Numbered from the stretch's first letter, positions 45,915 to 54,941 are shown. The stretch is DNA of 64,000 bases from Demequina sediminicola (GCF_000975055.1 NZ_BBRB01000002.1:186001-250000); one strand, 5' to 3'. Notes: generated by a model from the sequence alone, not told the origin. Program-made: numbers and translations.

Positions 45915-48457
45915 GTGACACGCAGGCAACGCGTGACTACCTGGACCGGCTACGGTTCCCGATCGACCCGTGGCGATTGGTGGAGACCGAGTTCTCTGAA
46001 GATGACCTCGGAGTCACAGAGACGTTGTTTGCGGTGGCGAACGGCTACTTGGGGTTGCGCGGCAACGTCGAGGATGGCCACGACGCTCACGCACACGGCA
46101 CGTTCATCAATGGGTTTCACGAGACGTGGGATATCCAGCACGCAGAAGAGGCCTACGGATTTGCGCGCACGGGTCAGACCATCGCGAATGTCCCGGACGC
46201 CAAGATCATTCGCTTGTACGTCAACGACGAGCCACTGCTGCTCTCGACCGCGGACCTCGTCGAGTACGAGCGCGTGCTCGATATGCGCGAGGGTGTGCTG
46301 ACGCGGACGCTGTTGTGGCGCACTCCGTCAGGCAACCGCGTCCGTGTGCGCTCACGCCGCATGGTGTCCTTCGCGCAGCGCCACCTGGCCGTCATGACCT
46401 ATGAAGTGGAACTGCTGGACGAGGCCGCACCCATCGCCATCTCCTCGCAGATGCTGAACCGCCAGGCAGGGCTTGATGAGTACCGTGCCACGCCCAAGCC
46501 CTCCGGCGGCATCGCGGACCCACGTAAGGCCTCACGCCTCGAAGACCGCGTGCTTGAGCCCCGCCTGCAGCATGCGCAGGGGGACAGGGTCATCCTTGGC
46601 TACAAGGCGCGCAACTCCGGTATGACTCTGGCCGCAGCCATGGAACACAAGGTCGACTACGACGGAGAGTTCGACCGCGTCGATGAGGTCGATCCCGACT
46701 ATGCCAAGCATGTGTTCCGCACTCGCATGGAACCGGGTGAAGTCTTCACGCTGACCAAGGTCGTCAGCTACCACACGTCGAGTTTGGTGCCGCCGCGTGA
46801 ACTCGTTGACCGTTGCCAGCGCACGCTTGACCGAGTCAATCAAGAAGGCGTTGACACGCAGTTCGAGCACCAGCGCGTCTGGCTGAAGGACTTTTGGGAT
46901 CGCTCCGATGTGGAGTTGGAGGGACGTGATGACACCCAGCAGGCCGTGCGGTGGAACCTGTTCCAGTTGGCACAGGCTGCGGCGCGCGGAGATGGACTCG
47001 GCGTCCCCGCCAAGGGTTTGACTGGCTCAGGGTACGGCGGCCACTACTTCTGGGACGGCGAGGTCTATGTGATGCCGTTCTTCACGTACACGTCGCCCAT
47101 CATCGCCCGCAATGCGTTGCGATACCGCCACCGGATGCTCCCTGCAGCGCGGCGCCGTGCGGCGGAGCTCGCGCAGCATGGTGCGCTCTACCCGTGGCGG
47201 ACCATCAACGGCGAGGAGGCATCGGCCTACTACGCCGCCGGCACCGCGCAGTATCACATCGACGCTGACATCGCCTTTGCGATTGATAAGTACGTCCGCG
47301 CCACCGGAGACGACGAGTTCCTGGCGCGCAACGGCATCGACATCCTGGTCGAGACGGCCCGCATGTGGGCGGACCTTGGCTTCTGGCGCAAGGCCGAGGG
47401 CAAAGACGAATCGTTCCACATTCATGGTGTGACCGGTCCTGATGAGTACACGACCGTTGTCAACGACAACCTCTACACGAATGCCATGGCGCGGTTTAAC
47501 CTTCGTTGCGCCGCCCAGGCCGTGCAGAAGCTGAAGGACCGTTGGCCGGAGCAGTACGACAAGCTCGTGGCCCGCTTGGAGTTGCAGGAGGATGAGGTCG
47601 CAGAGTGGCTTCGCGCCGCTGATGGCATGGCGCTCCTGTGGGATGACCTGCTGGGTATCCACTTGCAGGATGCGTTGTTCAACCAGCGTGAGGTGTGGGA
47701 CCTTGAGCACACGCCGGCCGAGCAGCGGCCGCTGCTGTTGCACTTCCACCCGCTGGTGATCTACCGCTTCCAGGTCTTGAAGCAGGCCGATGTGGTCCTC
47801 GCGTGCTTCCTGCAGAGCGAGTACTTCACGCCGGAACAGAAGCGCAAGAACTTTGAGTACTACGATCCGATCACCACGGGCGACTCGACCCTGTCTGGTG
47901 TGGTGCAGTCCATCGTGGCTGCCGAGGTGGGCTATCACGAGCTTGCGCTGAAGTACTTCTGGGACAGCCTGTATGTGGACCTTGGGGATCTGCACAACAA
48001 CGCGGCCGATGGTGTGCACACTGCCTCGACTGGCGGTGTGTGGTCTGCTCTGGTGTATGGCTTTGGTGGCTTCCGCGACCACGGCGAGATTTTGAGCTTC
48101 GATCCGCGCTTGCCGGAGGAGTGGCCGTCACTCACGTTCCGCCTCACTCAGCGCGGCACGCGTGTGCGCGTGACGATCCGCCAGGATGACATCACGTTCG
48201 CCATTGAGGAAGGCCCCGGACTGACCGTGGATGTGCGTGGTGAACGCCACCACGTCACACAGTTGGCTGAGTTGAATGTGCCTCTTGACGGTCAGGGCGA
48301 GAGGATTCCTGGCGCACCCGATGCTCAGGCGTTCCACGGCACAGTCCGTGCAGACGGCACGGTGATTCAGCCTTCACTCCCCAGCGCTGTGACTGACACT
48401 ACTGAGATGGAACTCCCGCCGGAGGGCCACGAGCAGTTGCGTCACCACGAGGACTAA
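45911..48457 (+). CDS. glycoside hydrolase family 65 alpha-glucoside phosphorylase
   Basis: 848 residues. It phosphorolyses an alpha-glucose disaccharide (trehalose, maltose, kojibiose or nigerose) to beta-glucose-1-phosphate and glucose. The N-terminal beta-sandwich (about 1-280) starts RLRFPIDPWRLVETEF and contains FAVANGYLGLRGN. The catalytic (alpha/alpha)6 barrel has GSGYGGHYFWDGEVYVMPFF, and the acid Glu512 lies in GVTGPDEYTTVVNDNLYTNA. The phosphate-binding region is NNAADGVHTASTGGVW. The substrate cannot be fixed by eye. Paired with the HAD mutase, it makes a phosphorolytic sugar-use unit without a transporter here. Confidence 0.92.
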   Translation: MSDTQATRDYLDRLRFPIDPWRLVETEFSEDDLGVTETLFAVANGYLGLRGNVEDGHDAHAHGTFINGFHETWDIQHAEEAYGFARTGQTIANVPDAKIIRLYVNDEPLLLSTADLVEYERVLDMREGVLTRTLLWRTPSGNRVRVRSRRMVSFAQRHLAVMTYEVELLDEAAPIAISSQMLNRQAGLDEYRATPKPSGGIADPRKASRLEDRVLEPRLQHAQGDRVILGYKARNSGMTLAAAMEHKVDYDGEFDRVDEVDPDYAKHVFRTRMEPGEVFTLTKVVSYHTSSLVPPRELVDRCQRTLDRVNQEGVDTQFEHQRVWLKDFWDRSDVELEGRDDTQQAVRWNLFQLAQAAARGDGLGVPAKGLTGSGYGGHYFWDGEVYVMPFFTYTSPIIARNALRYRHRMLPAARRRAAELAQHGALYPWRTINGEEASAYYAAGTAQYHIDADIAFAIDKYVRATGDDEFLARNGIDILVETARMWADLGFWRKAEGKDESFHIHGVTGPDEYTTVVNDNLYTNAMARFNLRCAAQAVQKLKDRWPEQYDKLVARLELQEDEVAEWLRAADGMALLWDDLLGIHLQDALFNQREVWDLEHTPAEQRPLLLHFHPLVIYRFQVLKQADVVLACFLQSEYFTPEQKRKNFEYYDPITTGDSTLSGVVQSIVAAEVGYHELALKYFWDSLYVDLGDLHNNAADGVHTASTGGVWSALVYGFGGFRDHGEILSFDPRLPEEWPSLTFRLTQRGTRVRVTIRQDDITFAIEEGPGLTVDVRGERHHVTQLAELNVPLDGQGERIPGAPDAQAFHGTVRADGTVIQPSLPSAVTDTTEMELPPEGHEQLRHHED

Positions 48458-48470
48458 CCCCTCATCTCCC

Positions 48471-48533
48471 CGCCAAATGGCTCCATCTCGCTGTCTTGAG
48501 CGTCCAAAACAGCGGAATGGAGCCATTCGGCAG
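48471..48533. repeat. dispersed palindromic repeat, copy C
   Basis: The left arm at 48473-48498 (CCAAATGGCTCCATCTCGCT at its start) and the right arm at 48505-48530 (CAAAACAGCGGAATGGAGCC at its start) are complementary at about 22 of 26 positions. C-rich left and G-rich right flanks are as in copies A and B. It lies between the convergent GH65 and oxidoreductase genes. Confidence 0.85.
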
Positions 48534-48565
48534 AAGGGGTGGGTTTGGTTGAGGCGAGCCCCAGA

Positions 48566-50491
48566 TTAGACAGCGAAGGCGGCTTCAAAGCCCGCGTTGA
48601 TCGCGTCTCCGACCTTGGCTGGCTCCACGCAATCGCCGACGGCGACTACCCGTCCCCGGCCAGCAAGCGCTGCCGCGAGGCCCGTGGCAGGCGCAACACC
48701 GAAGGCCGAGACCACGGTATCGGCCTCGATGCGTGACTCACCGTCCGCTCCGCTCAGCACCACGGCGCCCGGCTCGATGGCTGTCACTCGCTGTCCAGTG
48801 GTGAGAGTCACCCCTGCCTCTTCGAGGTCGCGCATCAGGGTAATGCGGTTGATCATGAGCAGGTCGCCAGCCACGGCATCTGCCATCTCAACAATGGTGA
48901 CGTCGTGCCCCGCCTGCGCCGCTTCGAGCGCAAAGTCAGACCCAGAAAGTCCTCCTCCGCAGACCACAATCCGCTTGCCCAGCGTTGCGCCAAGGTGGGC
49001 GTCGACGACCTCGACCACGTTGTCGCCATCAAGACCCGGGATGGGTGGGGAGACCGGGGTGGAACCCACGGCCACGATGATGGTGTCTGCGTCTGCGAGT
49101 TCGGGGGAGTCTTCTGTAATCTCAGTGTCCAGGTGGACCGTCACGGGCAGATCTGCCAGTTGGCGTTCCCACCAGAAGATCATGGAACGGAGTTCCTTCT
49201 TGAACTCGGGGGTTGCGGCAGGCCACAAAACGCCGCCCAGCCTGCTTTCGCGTTCGTAGACATCGACGCGGTGACCACGCTCGCCTGCCACGCGTGCGGC
49301 CTCGAGGCCTGCGGGGCCGGCACCGATGATGACGACGTGTTGGTGATCCGTGGCCGGGGTAATGACACGCTCGCGCTCGAATCCGACGGTGGGGTTGACT
49401 GCGCAGCCGAGGGGCTGACCGATGAACGCATTGCCCACGCACATCTGGTTGCAACGAATGCAGGGGCGGATGTCCTCGCGCTGGCCTGCAGCCAACTTGT
49501 TGGTCCATTCGGGATCGGCGATGAGTCCACGTCCGATTCCGACGAAGTCCAATTCGCCATCGGCCAGTGCTTGCTCGGCGTTCTCGGGGGTCAGGTTTCC
49601 GCATCCCAGAACCGGGATGGTGAGGACTTCCTTCATCGCGGCGGCGGCTTCCATCATGCAAGCGTCACCTAGGTAGTACGGGGGGAACACATAGTCCATT
49701 GCCTCGTATGAGCCTTCGTCGGCCATGAGCATGTCGAGACCCGCGGCCTCGAGGACCTTCGCGATCTCCTGCGATTCGGGGATCTTGCGGCCGTGCTCGG
49801 AACGGTGGTTGGCAGACAACCGGAAAGTGACGGGGAGACCCGGGGCACCTTCCTTGACGGCCTGAATAATCTCGACGGCGAAGCGGCAACGGTTCTCGAC
49901 CGAGCCACCGTAGGAATCTGTGCGACGGTTCCATTCTGGGGAGAGGAACTGGTCGATGAGATATCCGGTGTGTCCGTGGATGTCGATGGAATCGATGCCT
50001 GCCTCAAGACACCTTGCGGCGGCCTCTTTGAAACGGCTGACGATCACGTGGATTTCGTCGACCTCGAGAGGGCGGCAGCGGATGCTGGGGTCCGTGTAGT
50101 GGCCGTTGTCGGAGGCTGAGATGGGTGCGCGCTCGGGGTCCGCGACGTTGATGTTGCGCCCTAGCCCTGCGGTGAGCTGCACGGAGATAGCGCCGCCGAC
50201 TGCGTGAACGGCGTCGGCGAGTGCGCGGAGACCGGGGATAGCGTCATCGGAGTCGATGCGTCCGAGGCCTTCGTTGATGACCTCGTAGTCATCGGTCACT
50301 GCGGTGAGGCCCGTCACGACTAGACCGGCGCCGCCTTTCGCGCGCTCCGCATAGTAGGCGATTTCGCGCTCTGTCAGGTGTCCGTTGTGGTCGCCCATCT
50401 CGGTACCCATGGGGACCATGACCACGCGATTGCGGAGGTGGAGGTTTCCGAGCGTGATGGGTTCGAGAATCCTGTCAAAGGTGGTGGTCAT
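48566..50491 (-). CDS. old-yellow-enzyme NADH:flavin oxidoreductase (dienoyl-CoA reductase type)
   Basis: 641 residues, the full length of the FadH/trimethylamine-dehydrogenase group. An N-terminal FMN TIM barrel (about 1-365) has NRVVMVPMGTEMGD and DSIDIHGHTGYLIDQFLSPE plus NRRTDSYGGS. The 4Fe-4S cluster is CIRCNQMC with a further Cys 12 residues on (LGCAVNP). A C-terminal FAD/NAD domain has VVIIGAGPAGLEAARVAGER and VVCGGGLSGSDFALEAAQAG. It reduces an activated double bond or demethylates an amine; the substrate is unknown. It lies downstream of the amino-acid ABC operon with its own palindromic site. Confidence 0.92.
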   Translation of the reverse strand: MTTTFDRILEPITLGNLHLRNRVVMVPMGTEMGDHNGHLTEREIAYYAERAKGGAGLVVTGLTAVTDDYEVINEGLGRIDSDDAIPGLRALADAVHAVGGAISVQLTAGLGRNINVADPERAPISASDNGHYTDPSIRCRPLEVDEIHVIVSRFKEAAARCLEAGIDSIDIHGHTGYLIDQFLSPEWNRRTDSYGGSVENRCRFAVEIIQAVKEGAPGLPVTFRLSANHRSEHGRKIPESQEIAKVLEAAGLDMLMADEGSYEAMDYVFPPYYLGDACMMEAAAAMKEVLTIPVLGCGNLTPENAEQALADGELDFVGIGRGLIADPEWTNKLAAGQREDIRPCIRCNQMCVGNAFIGQPLGCAVNPTVGFERERVITPATDHQHVVIIGAGPAGLEAARVAGERGHRVDVYERESRLGGVLWPAATPEFKKELRSMIFWWERQLADLPVTVHLDTEITEDSPELADADTIIVAVGSTPVSPPIPGLDGDNVVEVVDAHLGATLGKRIVVCGGGLSGSDFALEAAQAGHDVTIVEMADAVAGDLLMINRITLMRDLEEAGVTLTTGQRVTAIEPGAVVLSGADGESRIEADTVVSAFGVAPATGLAAALAGRGRVVAVGDCVEPAKVGDAINAGFEAAFAV

Positions 50492-50506
50492 GACAACTCC
50501 AGTCTG

Positions 50507-50526
50507 TCGAACATCGGGATGTTCGA
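50507..50526 (-). promoter_or_regulatory. palindromic operator candidate before the oxidoreductase gene
   Basis: TCGAACATC (50507-50515) and GATGTTCGA (50518-50526) are perfect 9-bp complements with a 2-base spacer, ending 16 bp upstream of the ATG. It suits a dimeric repressor blocking the promoter or the start region. Confidence 0.55.
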
Positions 50527-50598
50527 GGTTACGTTGGAGCTATCGCGAAACTGTAGGACTAACGCCTTACATCGGCTCGATGGCCTCAGTGATAGGGG

Positions 50599-51333
50599 CT
50601 AGTGGCGCCCCACGCGTGCGAGGAACTCGCGGGTCTCCTCGCGCACGGGGGCGTCAAAGATCTGCTCGGGACTTCCCGCCTCGACGATCCTGCCGCCGTG
50701 CATGAACACCACGCGGTCGGCAACCTCGCGTGCGAAGTTCATCTCGTGGGTAGCCATGAGGATCGTGGAACCCGAGTCCTTGAGCCCCTTCACAAGGTCA
50801 AGGACTTCGCCCACCAGCATGGGGTCCAGCGCCGAGGTGATCTCGTCCAGGAGCAGCAGTTCTGGGTTGGTGAGGATGGCACGCACGATGGCCACGCGCT
50901 GCTGCTGTCCGCCGGACAAACGGTCGGGGTAGTCGTGAACCTTTTCGCCCAAACCAAATTTCTCCAGCAGGGTCACGGCCCGCTCACGCGCACTCGCCGC
51001 GTTCTCCCCGTGGACTTTCCTCGCTGCGAGCGTGACGTTGTCGATCACGCGCATGTGGGGAAAGAGGTTGAACTGCTGGAACACCACGCCGATGCGCGAG
51101 CGCACCTTGTCAGCATTCACGCTGGGCTCAGAGATATCGTCGCCGGACAGAATCAGTTGGCCGTCGTCGATGCGTTCGATGAGGTTGATGGTGCGGAGCA
51201 GGGTGGACTTTCCCGACCCTGACGCGCCGATCAGCACCACGACGTCGTGCTCGTTAAGGGTGAGGTCGACGCCCTTCAGGACGGTGTTGTCACCAAAGCT
51301 CTTCCATACATTGCGGACTTCGAGGACACTCAC
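50599..51333 (-). CDS. polar amino-acid ABC transporter ATP-binding protein
   Basis: 244 residues, GlnQ/HisP type. Walker A LIGASGSGKSTLLRTI, signature RLSGGQQQRVAIVRAIL, Walker B LLLLDEITSALDP and the switch His in MATHEMNFAREVADRVVFMH are intact. The Ile in place of Pro in the Walker B flank (DEITSALDP, where DEPTSALDP is usual) is a small oddity. It is translated in overlap with the permease and is the last gene of the SBP-permease-ATPase unit. Confidence 0.94.
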   Translation of the reverse strand: MSVLEVRNVWKSFGDNTVLKGVDLTLNEHDVVVLIGASGSGKSTLLRTINLIERIDDGQLILSGDDISEPSVNADKVRSRIGVVFQQFNLFPHMRVIDNVTLAARKVHGENAASARERAVTLLEKFGLGEKVHDYPDRLSGGQQQRVAIVRAILTNPELLLLDEITSALDPMLVGEVLDLVKGLKDSGSTILMATHEMNFAREVADRVVFMHGGRIVEAGSPEQIFDAPVREETREFLARVGRH

Positions 51334-52193
51334 ACCACACCGCCAATCTGTTCGCGGCTGTTCATGCGCGCGGCTACGTAGTCCGTGAGGCGGGTCAGCG
51401 GGAGGGAGATTGCAATAAAGAGCAGGGCGGCAACAACGTACGGCGTGAAGTTGTAGGTCAGCGCGGCATCGATCTGGGCGGCTCGAATGGCGTCAACAGC
51501 ACCGAGGACGGAGATCAGGCCTACGTCCTTTTGCATGGAGACAAAGTCGTTCATGAGCGCGGGGATGACCTTGCGCACACCCTGGGGCATGACGACCATA
51601 CGCAGTGTCTGGCCGTGACTCAGACCCAACGAGCGGGCGGCGACGCGCTGTGAGGTGCTGACGGCCTCCATGCCTGCGCGGAGAACCTCGGCGACATAGG
51701 CGGAGTAACACAGGCCGATGGCGATGGTTCCCCAGACGGCAGCGCTCAGGGGAGGGAAGATCCCCAGCGCAGGGATTCCAAAGCCCACGAGGTACAGCAC
51801 GATCAGCACTGGCACGCCGCGGAAGAGGTCCACGTAGATGGTGGCGAGCATGCGCAGCGGGAAGAACACGGGTCCGCGCAGTGAGCGCAGGACGGCAAGG
51901 ATGGTGCCGAAGATGGCTACGCCGATGCCTGCAAAGAACAGTGCCCGGATGTTGAGCCAAAGGCCCTTGAGAATGTCGGGGAAGCTTTCGCGCCCGATTT
52001 CCCAGTTGAAGAAGCTTTCCTTGACTGCCGCCCAGCCTGGGGTGTTGACCACCAGGAGTGTCGCCACGGTGGCGAAGATGATGGTCGAGGCGGCGGCAAT
52101 GAGAACGGAGCGCCACGTGGCGCGTTGGCGGTAGGCCCGTCGGTCGAGCTCGAGTGTGCTCGGCTCGTGCACCAGGGGCGCTCCGTCGCTCAT
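51330..52193 (-). CDS. polar amino-acid ABC transporter permease
   Basis: 287 residues. An N-terminal extension with one helix (VLIAAASTIIFATVATLLVV) precedes the HisM/GlnP core with about five helices. The EAA-loop motif is SLGLSHGQTLRMVVMPQGVR then KVIPALMNDFVSM. The sequence FRGVPVLIVLYLVGFGIP is typical of HisMQ permeases. It overlaps the ATPase gene by 4 bp and lies 41 bp after the solute-binding-protein gene. It probably acts as a homodimer, because only one permease gene is present. Confidence 0.93.
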   Translation of the reverse strand: MSDGAPLVHEPSTLELDRRAYRQRATWRSVLIAAASTIIFATVATLLVVNTPGWAAVKESFFNWEIGRESFPDILKGLWLNIRALFFAGIGVAIFGTILAVLRSLRGPVFFPLRMLATIYVDLFRGVPVLIVLYLVGFGIPALGIFPPLSAAVWGTIAIGLCYSAYVAEVLRAGMEAVSTSQRVAARSLGLSHGQTLRMVVMPQGVRKVIPALMNDFVSMQKDVGLISVLGAVDAIRAAQIDAALTYNFTPYVVAALLFIAISLPLTRLTDYVAARMNSREQIGGVV

Positions 52194-52234
52194 TTGTGAA
52201 TCCTTAATTCAGTGTCTGGACTTGTGGGTGGTGA

Positions 52235-53122
52235 TTAGTCCAGGACGGGGACGTCAACGGCGTCGGAGAGCCACTCGGTTTCGAGTGCGGCGAGGGTGCC
52301 GTTCTCGTTGAGGACGTCCACTGCGGCCGTGACCGTTGCGGTGTTGGGTGAGTCCTTGGGGAGCACGAACGCGAACTGGTCGCCGTCGCCCTCGTCCTCG
52401 GCGGGGAACTGGCCAACGATCGCACCGTTGTCGAGTTCCACTGCGGAGAGGTAGAACGCGGAGGGCAGGTCGGTGATGAAGCCGTCGATCTGTCCCGAGT
52501 TGAAGGCTGCGACGGTGTCTTCAGCGGAGTTGAAGACTGCGAGGTCGTCTTCGCCGATGGACTCTGCTGCGACGGCGTAGCTGGTAGTTCCGGAGGGAAC
52601 GCCGATGCGGTAGCCGGCAAGGTCGGCCACGGACGTTGCGGTCGCGAGGTCCGAGTCTGCGTCGGCGACGATGGCCTGCGAGGTCGTGTAGTACGGCGAG
52701 GAGAAGTCGACCGCGTTCTTGCGCTCTTCGGTGATCGAGAACTGCTGAATGTTGACGTCCCAGTCCTTCACGCCAGGAGCGATGGCAGTCTCGAAGGAGG
52801 TGCGCACCCACTCGACGTCTTCGGGGCTGTAGCCGAGCTCTTCCGCAACGGCGTAGGCCACGGCGGCTTCGAATCCTTCGCCGTTGGTGGGCTCGTTGTC
52901 GACCATCCAGGGCTCGTAGGCGGGCTCACCGGTAGCGATGGTGAACTTGCCTTCGGTGACGGTTTCGAGTTCTGCGCCAGCGGCGGCAGTGGCTTCCGTG
53001 CTGCTGCTTGATTCGGGGGTGGCCGAGGTCTCAGCCTCGTCCGATGACGAGCATCCTGCGAGTGCCAGGGCGGATACCGCTACTGCGGCTACGCCGACGC
53101 GGCTAAGGGTGCGGATAGACAT
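52235..53122 (-). CDS. amino-acid ABC transporter substrate-binding lipoprotein
   Basis: 295 residues. The signal peptide ends in the lipobox ALALAGCSSS, followed by an acidic, Ser-rich linker. The SBP_bac_3 domain (about 55-290) has GKFTIATGEPAYEPWMVDNE, GEGFEAAVAYAVAEELGYSP, DWDVNIQQFSITEERKNAVD, FSSPYY and NSGQIDGFITDLPSAFYLS. The ligand is presumably a polar amino acid or a small amine. A sister gene lies at 60574-61494, and the two share leader hairpins. First gene of the transporter unit. Confidence 0.94.
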   Translation of the reverse strand: MSIRTLSRVGVAAVAVSALALAGCSSSDEAETSATPESSSSTEATAAAGAELETVTEGKFTIATGEPAYEPWMVDNEPTNGEGFEAAVAYAVAEELGYSPEDVEWVRTSFETAIAPGVKDWDVNIQQFSITEERKNAVDFSSPYYTTSQAIVADADSDLATATSVADLAGYRIGVPSGTTSYAVAAESIGEDDLAVFNSAEDTVAAFNSGQIDGFITDLPSAFYLSAVELDNGAIVGQFPAEDEGDGDQFAFVLPKDSPNTATVTAAVDVLNENGTLAALETEWLSDAVDVPVLD

Positions 53123-53152
53123 GGGTCTCCATTCACAACGTGCTTGGTGGGG

Positions 53153-53183
53153 TGTGGAGCGGTGTCGGCGTTGATCGCTCCCG
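53153..53183 (-). promoter_or_regulatory. conserved leader hairpin of the transporter operon (copy 1)
   Basis: Read on the minus strand, GGAGCG and CGCTCC (53181-53176 and 53161-53156) close a 14-base loop containing GATCAA and CGAC. Start codon 33 bp downstream. The same hairpin, 23 of 26 bases identical, precedes the second solute-binding-protein gene. A 20-codon upstream frame (53195-53133, from ATG to TGA) reads through the hairpin; it could be a leader peptide. Confidence 0.6.
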
Positions 53184-53196
53184 TGTGCCGGTCATT

Positions 53197-53634
53197 CTAC
53201 GCGGGCTCGGCGAGTGCCCAGTCGGCGAAGTCAAAGCCGGGGCTGACCACGCAACTGACGAGCGCTTCCTTGCCGTCGCCCAGGTCTGCCGCCTGCCAGG
53301 TGCCAGCGGGAACAACGACCATCGGTCGGTGCCCGGACGTCAAGTCTGGTCCCAATCGCGCGGTCTCCACGGCATCGGCCGGGCTGTCCCCGTCTCCACC
53401 GAGGTGCAGATCGAGTGTGCCGGGACCGTGCCAGAGCCAGAGTTCGTCGGACGTGACGACGTGCCAGGCAGAACGCTCCCCTGGGGGTAGGAGGTAGTGA
53501 ATGCAGGTGGCCGCAGGTCGAACGCCGCCGGCGGTGTCGACGGGTACGGTGCCGGTCCACATGCGCTTGAACCAGCCGCCCTCGGGGTGCGGCTCGAGGC
53601 CCAGGGCCGATGCGGTGGCGGGGACGGTGCTCAT
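53197..53634 (-). CDS. cupin-family protein (DUF985)
   Basis: 145 residues, the whole of one double-stranded beta-helix. Family marks are LGLEPHPEGGWFKRMW at the start, CIHYLLPPGERSAWHVVTSD, ELWLWHGPGTLDLHLGG, VVVPAGTWQAA and the ending SCVVSPGFDFADWALAE. The metal-ligand histidines of the cupin core are partly recognisable. Function of DUF985 is unknown. It overlaps the amidohydrolase gene by 4 bp and probably belongs to its pathway. Confidence 0.88.
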   Translation of the reverse strand: MSTVPATASALGLEPHPEGGWFKRMWTGTVPVDTAGGVRPAATCIHYLLPPGERSAWHVVTSDELWLWHGPGTLDLHLGGDGDSPADAVETARLGPDLTSGHRPMVVVPAGTWQAADLGDGKEALVSCVVSPGFDFADWALAEPA

Positions 53635-54941
53635 GCGGCGATTCCGGTTTCTGAGGTGAACGATGAGGTGGCGTGACGCACTCGACCGTTGGTGACCGTG
53701 GCGCCGGCACGTCCCGCTCCGGATTCGGCGAGCGTCATGATCGTGTCGTCGACGGTGGTCACGGGAACGTCGAAGAAGGCGAGGTCGGCCATCGCGCCCA
53801 CGGCCAGGTAGCCGGTGCGTCGTGGACCTTCGTCGATACCGAGTGCGTGGGCGCCTCCCAAGGTGGCGGCATTGAGTAGGCGCTCAGCGATGTCGTCATG
53901 CGAGTAGCCCTGGCCACGAGCGACGCGCATCACTGCAGCGATCTCCGCCATCGGGTCCAGGGACGGGGACGAGGACAGGGAGTCAGTGCCGATCGCGATG
54001 GGGCTGCCTTCGCGAAGGTATGCCGCGACGGGTGGAGCGTCGAGGCCAATGATCTCGTTGGAGCGGGGGCACAGCGCGACGGTGGTGCCTCGGGCGCGCA
54101 GCGTGGCACGGTCCCGTTCGGAGACGTAGATGCCGTGGGCGACGTGGCAGTCGGGGCCCAGCACACCGAGGTGGTCGACATAGTCGGTGGCGGAGGTGCC
54201 AAACCCGGCCTGACGGAGTTCACGCAAACTTCCCAGGCCTTGAGACTGCCACGGGCCTAGGTTGTCTGCTTCAAATTCGCGTTCGATGCCGGATTCGCCG
54301 AGGTGAATGTGAATGCGTCGCCCGCGTTCGCGCACGATGTCGGGCAACTCCAGCAAAGGCAGAATCTCGAGTGAGTACGGCGCGTGGGGACTGAGCCCCG
54401 AACCGGGGCGGTCGGGCATCGAGTCCAGAGCGGCTTCGACTTCTGCGCGTCCGTGGTCACGCCAGTCGTCGTTGCTCCAGTCCATCACTTCCCAGAACGC
54501 GATGCCCGCGAGTCCCGCATCGTGCAGAGCAGTAGCAGCCTCTGGGTCAGTCACGATGTCGGCGGCTGCCGTCACACCGGCCACGATCATCTGGCGAGCT
54601 CCTTCAGCTGCGTCCGCTGCCCAGTCGTGGCCGCGCTGGTAGACAGGGTTGAAGCCTGTGACCCAGTCCTCGAAGCCGTTGTAGGTGCGCGTCGCCACTT
54701 CCCCCATCCCGGTGTACTGGAGGTGGGTGTGTGCGTTCACAAGGCCTGGCATGAGGACACCGGGCCAGCGGACGTGCTTCACGGGAAGTCCCCGCTCAGC
54801 CAAGGAGGACTCGACCCAGGCGCGCTCGCCCACGTGCAGGATGCGCTCGCCGCGCACCGCAATAGCGCCGTCCAAGATGGGGGGTGCGGTGATGGGCAGC
54901 ACGAGGTCTGCCGAATACAGCGTGACCGGGAATGTCGTCAT
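53631..54941 (-). CDS. amidohydrolase, nucleoside-deaminase-like (SAH/aminofutalosine deaminase group)
   Basis: 436 residues. The amidohydrolase fold is complete: a small beta domain at each end, PGLVNAHTHLQYTG (HxH metal ligands), GLSPHAPYSLEILPLL, IHIHLGESG (metal His), CHVAHGIYVSE (metal His) and IGTDSLSSSPSLDPM (metal Asp). The combination matches cytosine/adenosine-type deaminases, and the coupled adenosylhomocysteinase-like gene points to S-adenosylhomocysteine, methylthioadenosine or a related nucleoside. The exact substrate is an inference. Start overlaps the stop of the upstream gene (ATGA). Confidence 0.87.
   Translation of the reverse strand: MTTFPVTLYSADLVLPITAPPILDGAIAVRGERILHVGERAWVESSLAERGLPVKHVRWPGVLMPGLVNAHTHLQYTGMGEVATRTYNGFEDWVTGFNPVYQRGHDWAADAAEGARQMIVAGVTAAADIVTDPEAATALHDAGLAGIAFWEVMDWSNDDWRDHGRAEVEAALDSMPDRPGSGLSPHAPYSLEILPLLELPDIVRERGRRIHIHLGESGIEREFEADNLGPWQSQGLGSLRELRQAGFGTSATDYVDHLGVLGPDCHVAHGIYVSERDRATLRARGTTVALCPRSNEIIGLDAPPVAAYLREGSPIAIGTDSLSSSPSLDPMAEIAAVMRVARGQGYSHDDIAERLLNAATLGGAHALGIDEGPRRTGYLAVGAMADLAFFDVPVTTVDDTIMTLAESGAGRAGATVTNGRVRHATSSFTSETGIAA

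Noticed and set aside
53133..53195. 20-codon leader peptide (MTGTRERSTPTPLHTPPSTL)
   Set aside because: There is no ribosome site, and the second copy lacks a matching short frame that ends before the gene; the shared hairpin explains the similarity better. It is mentioned only as an alternative.
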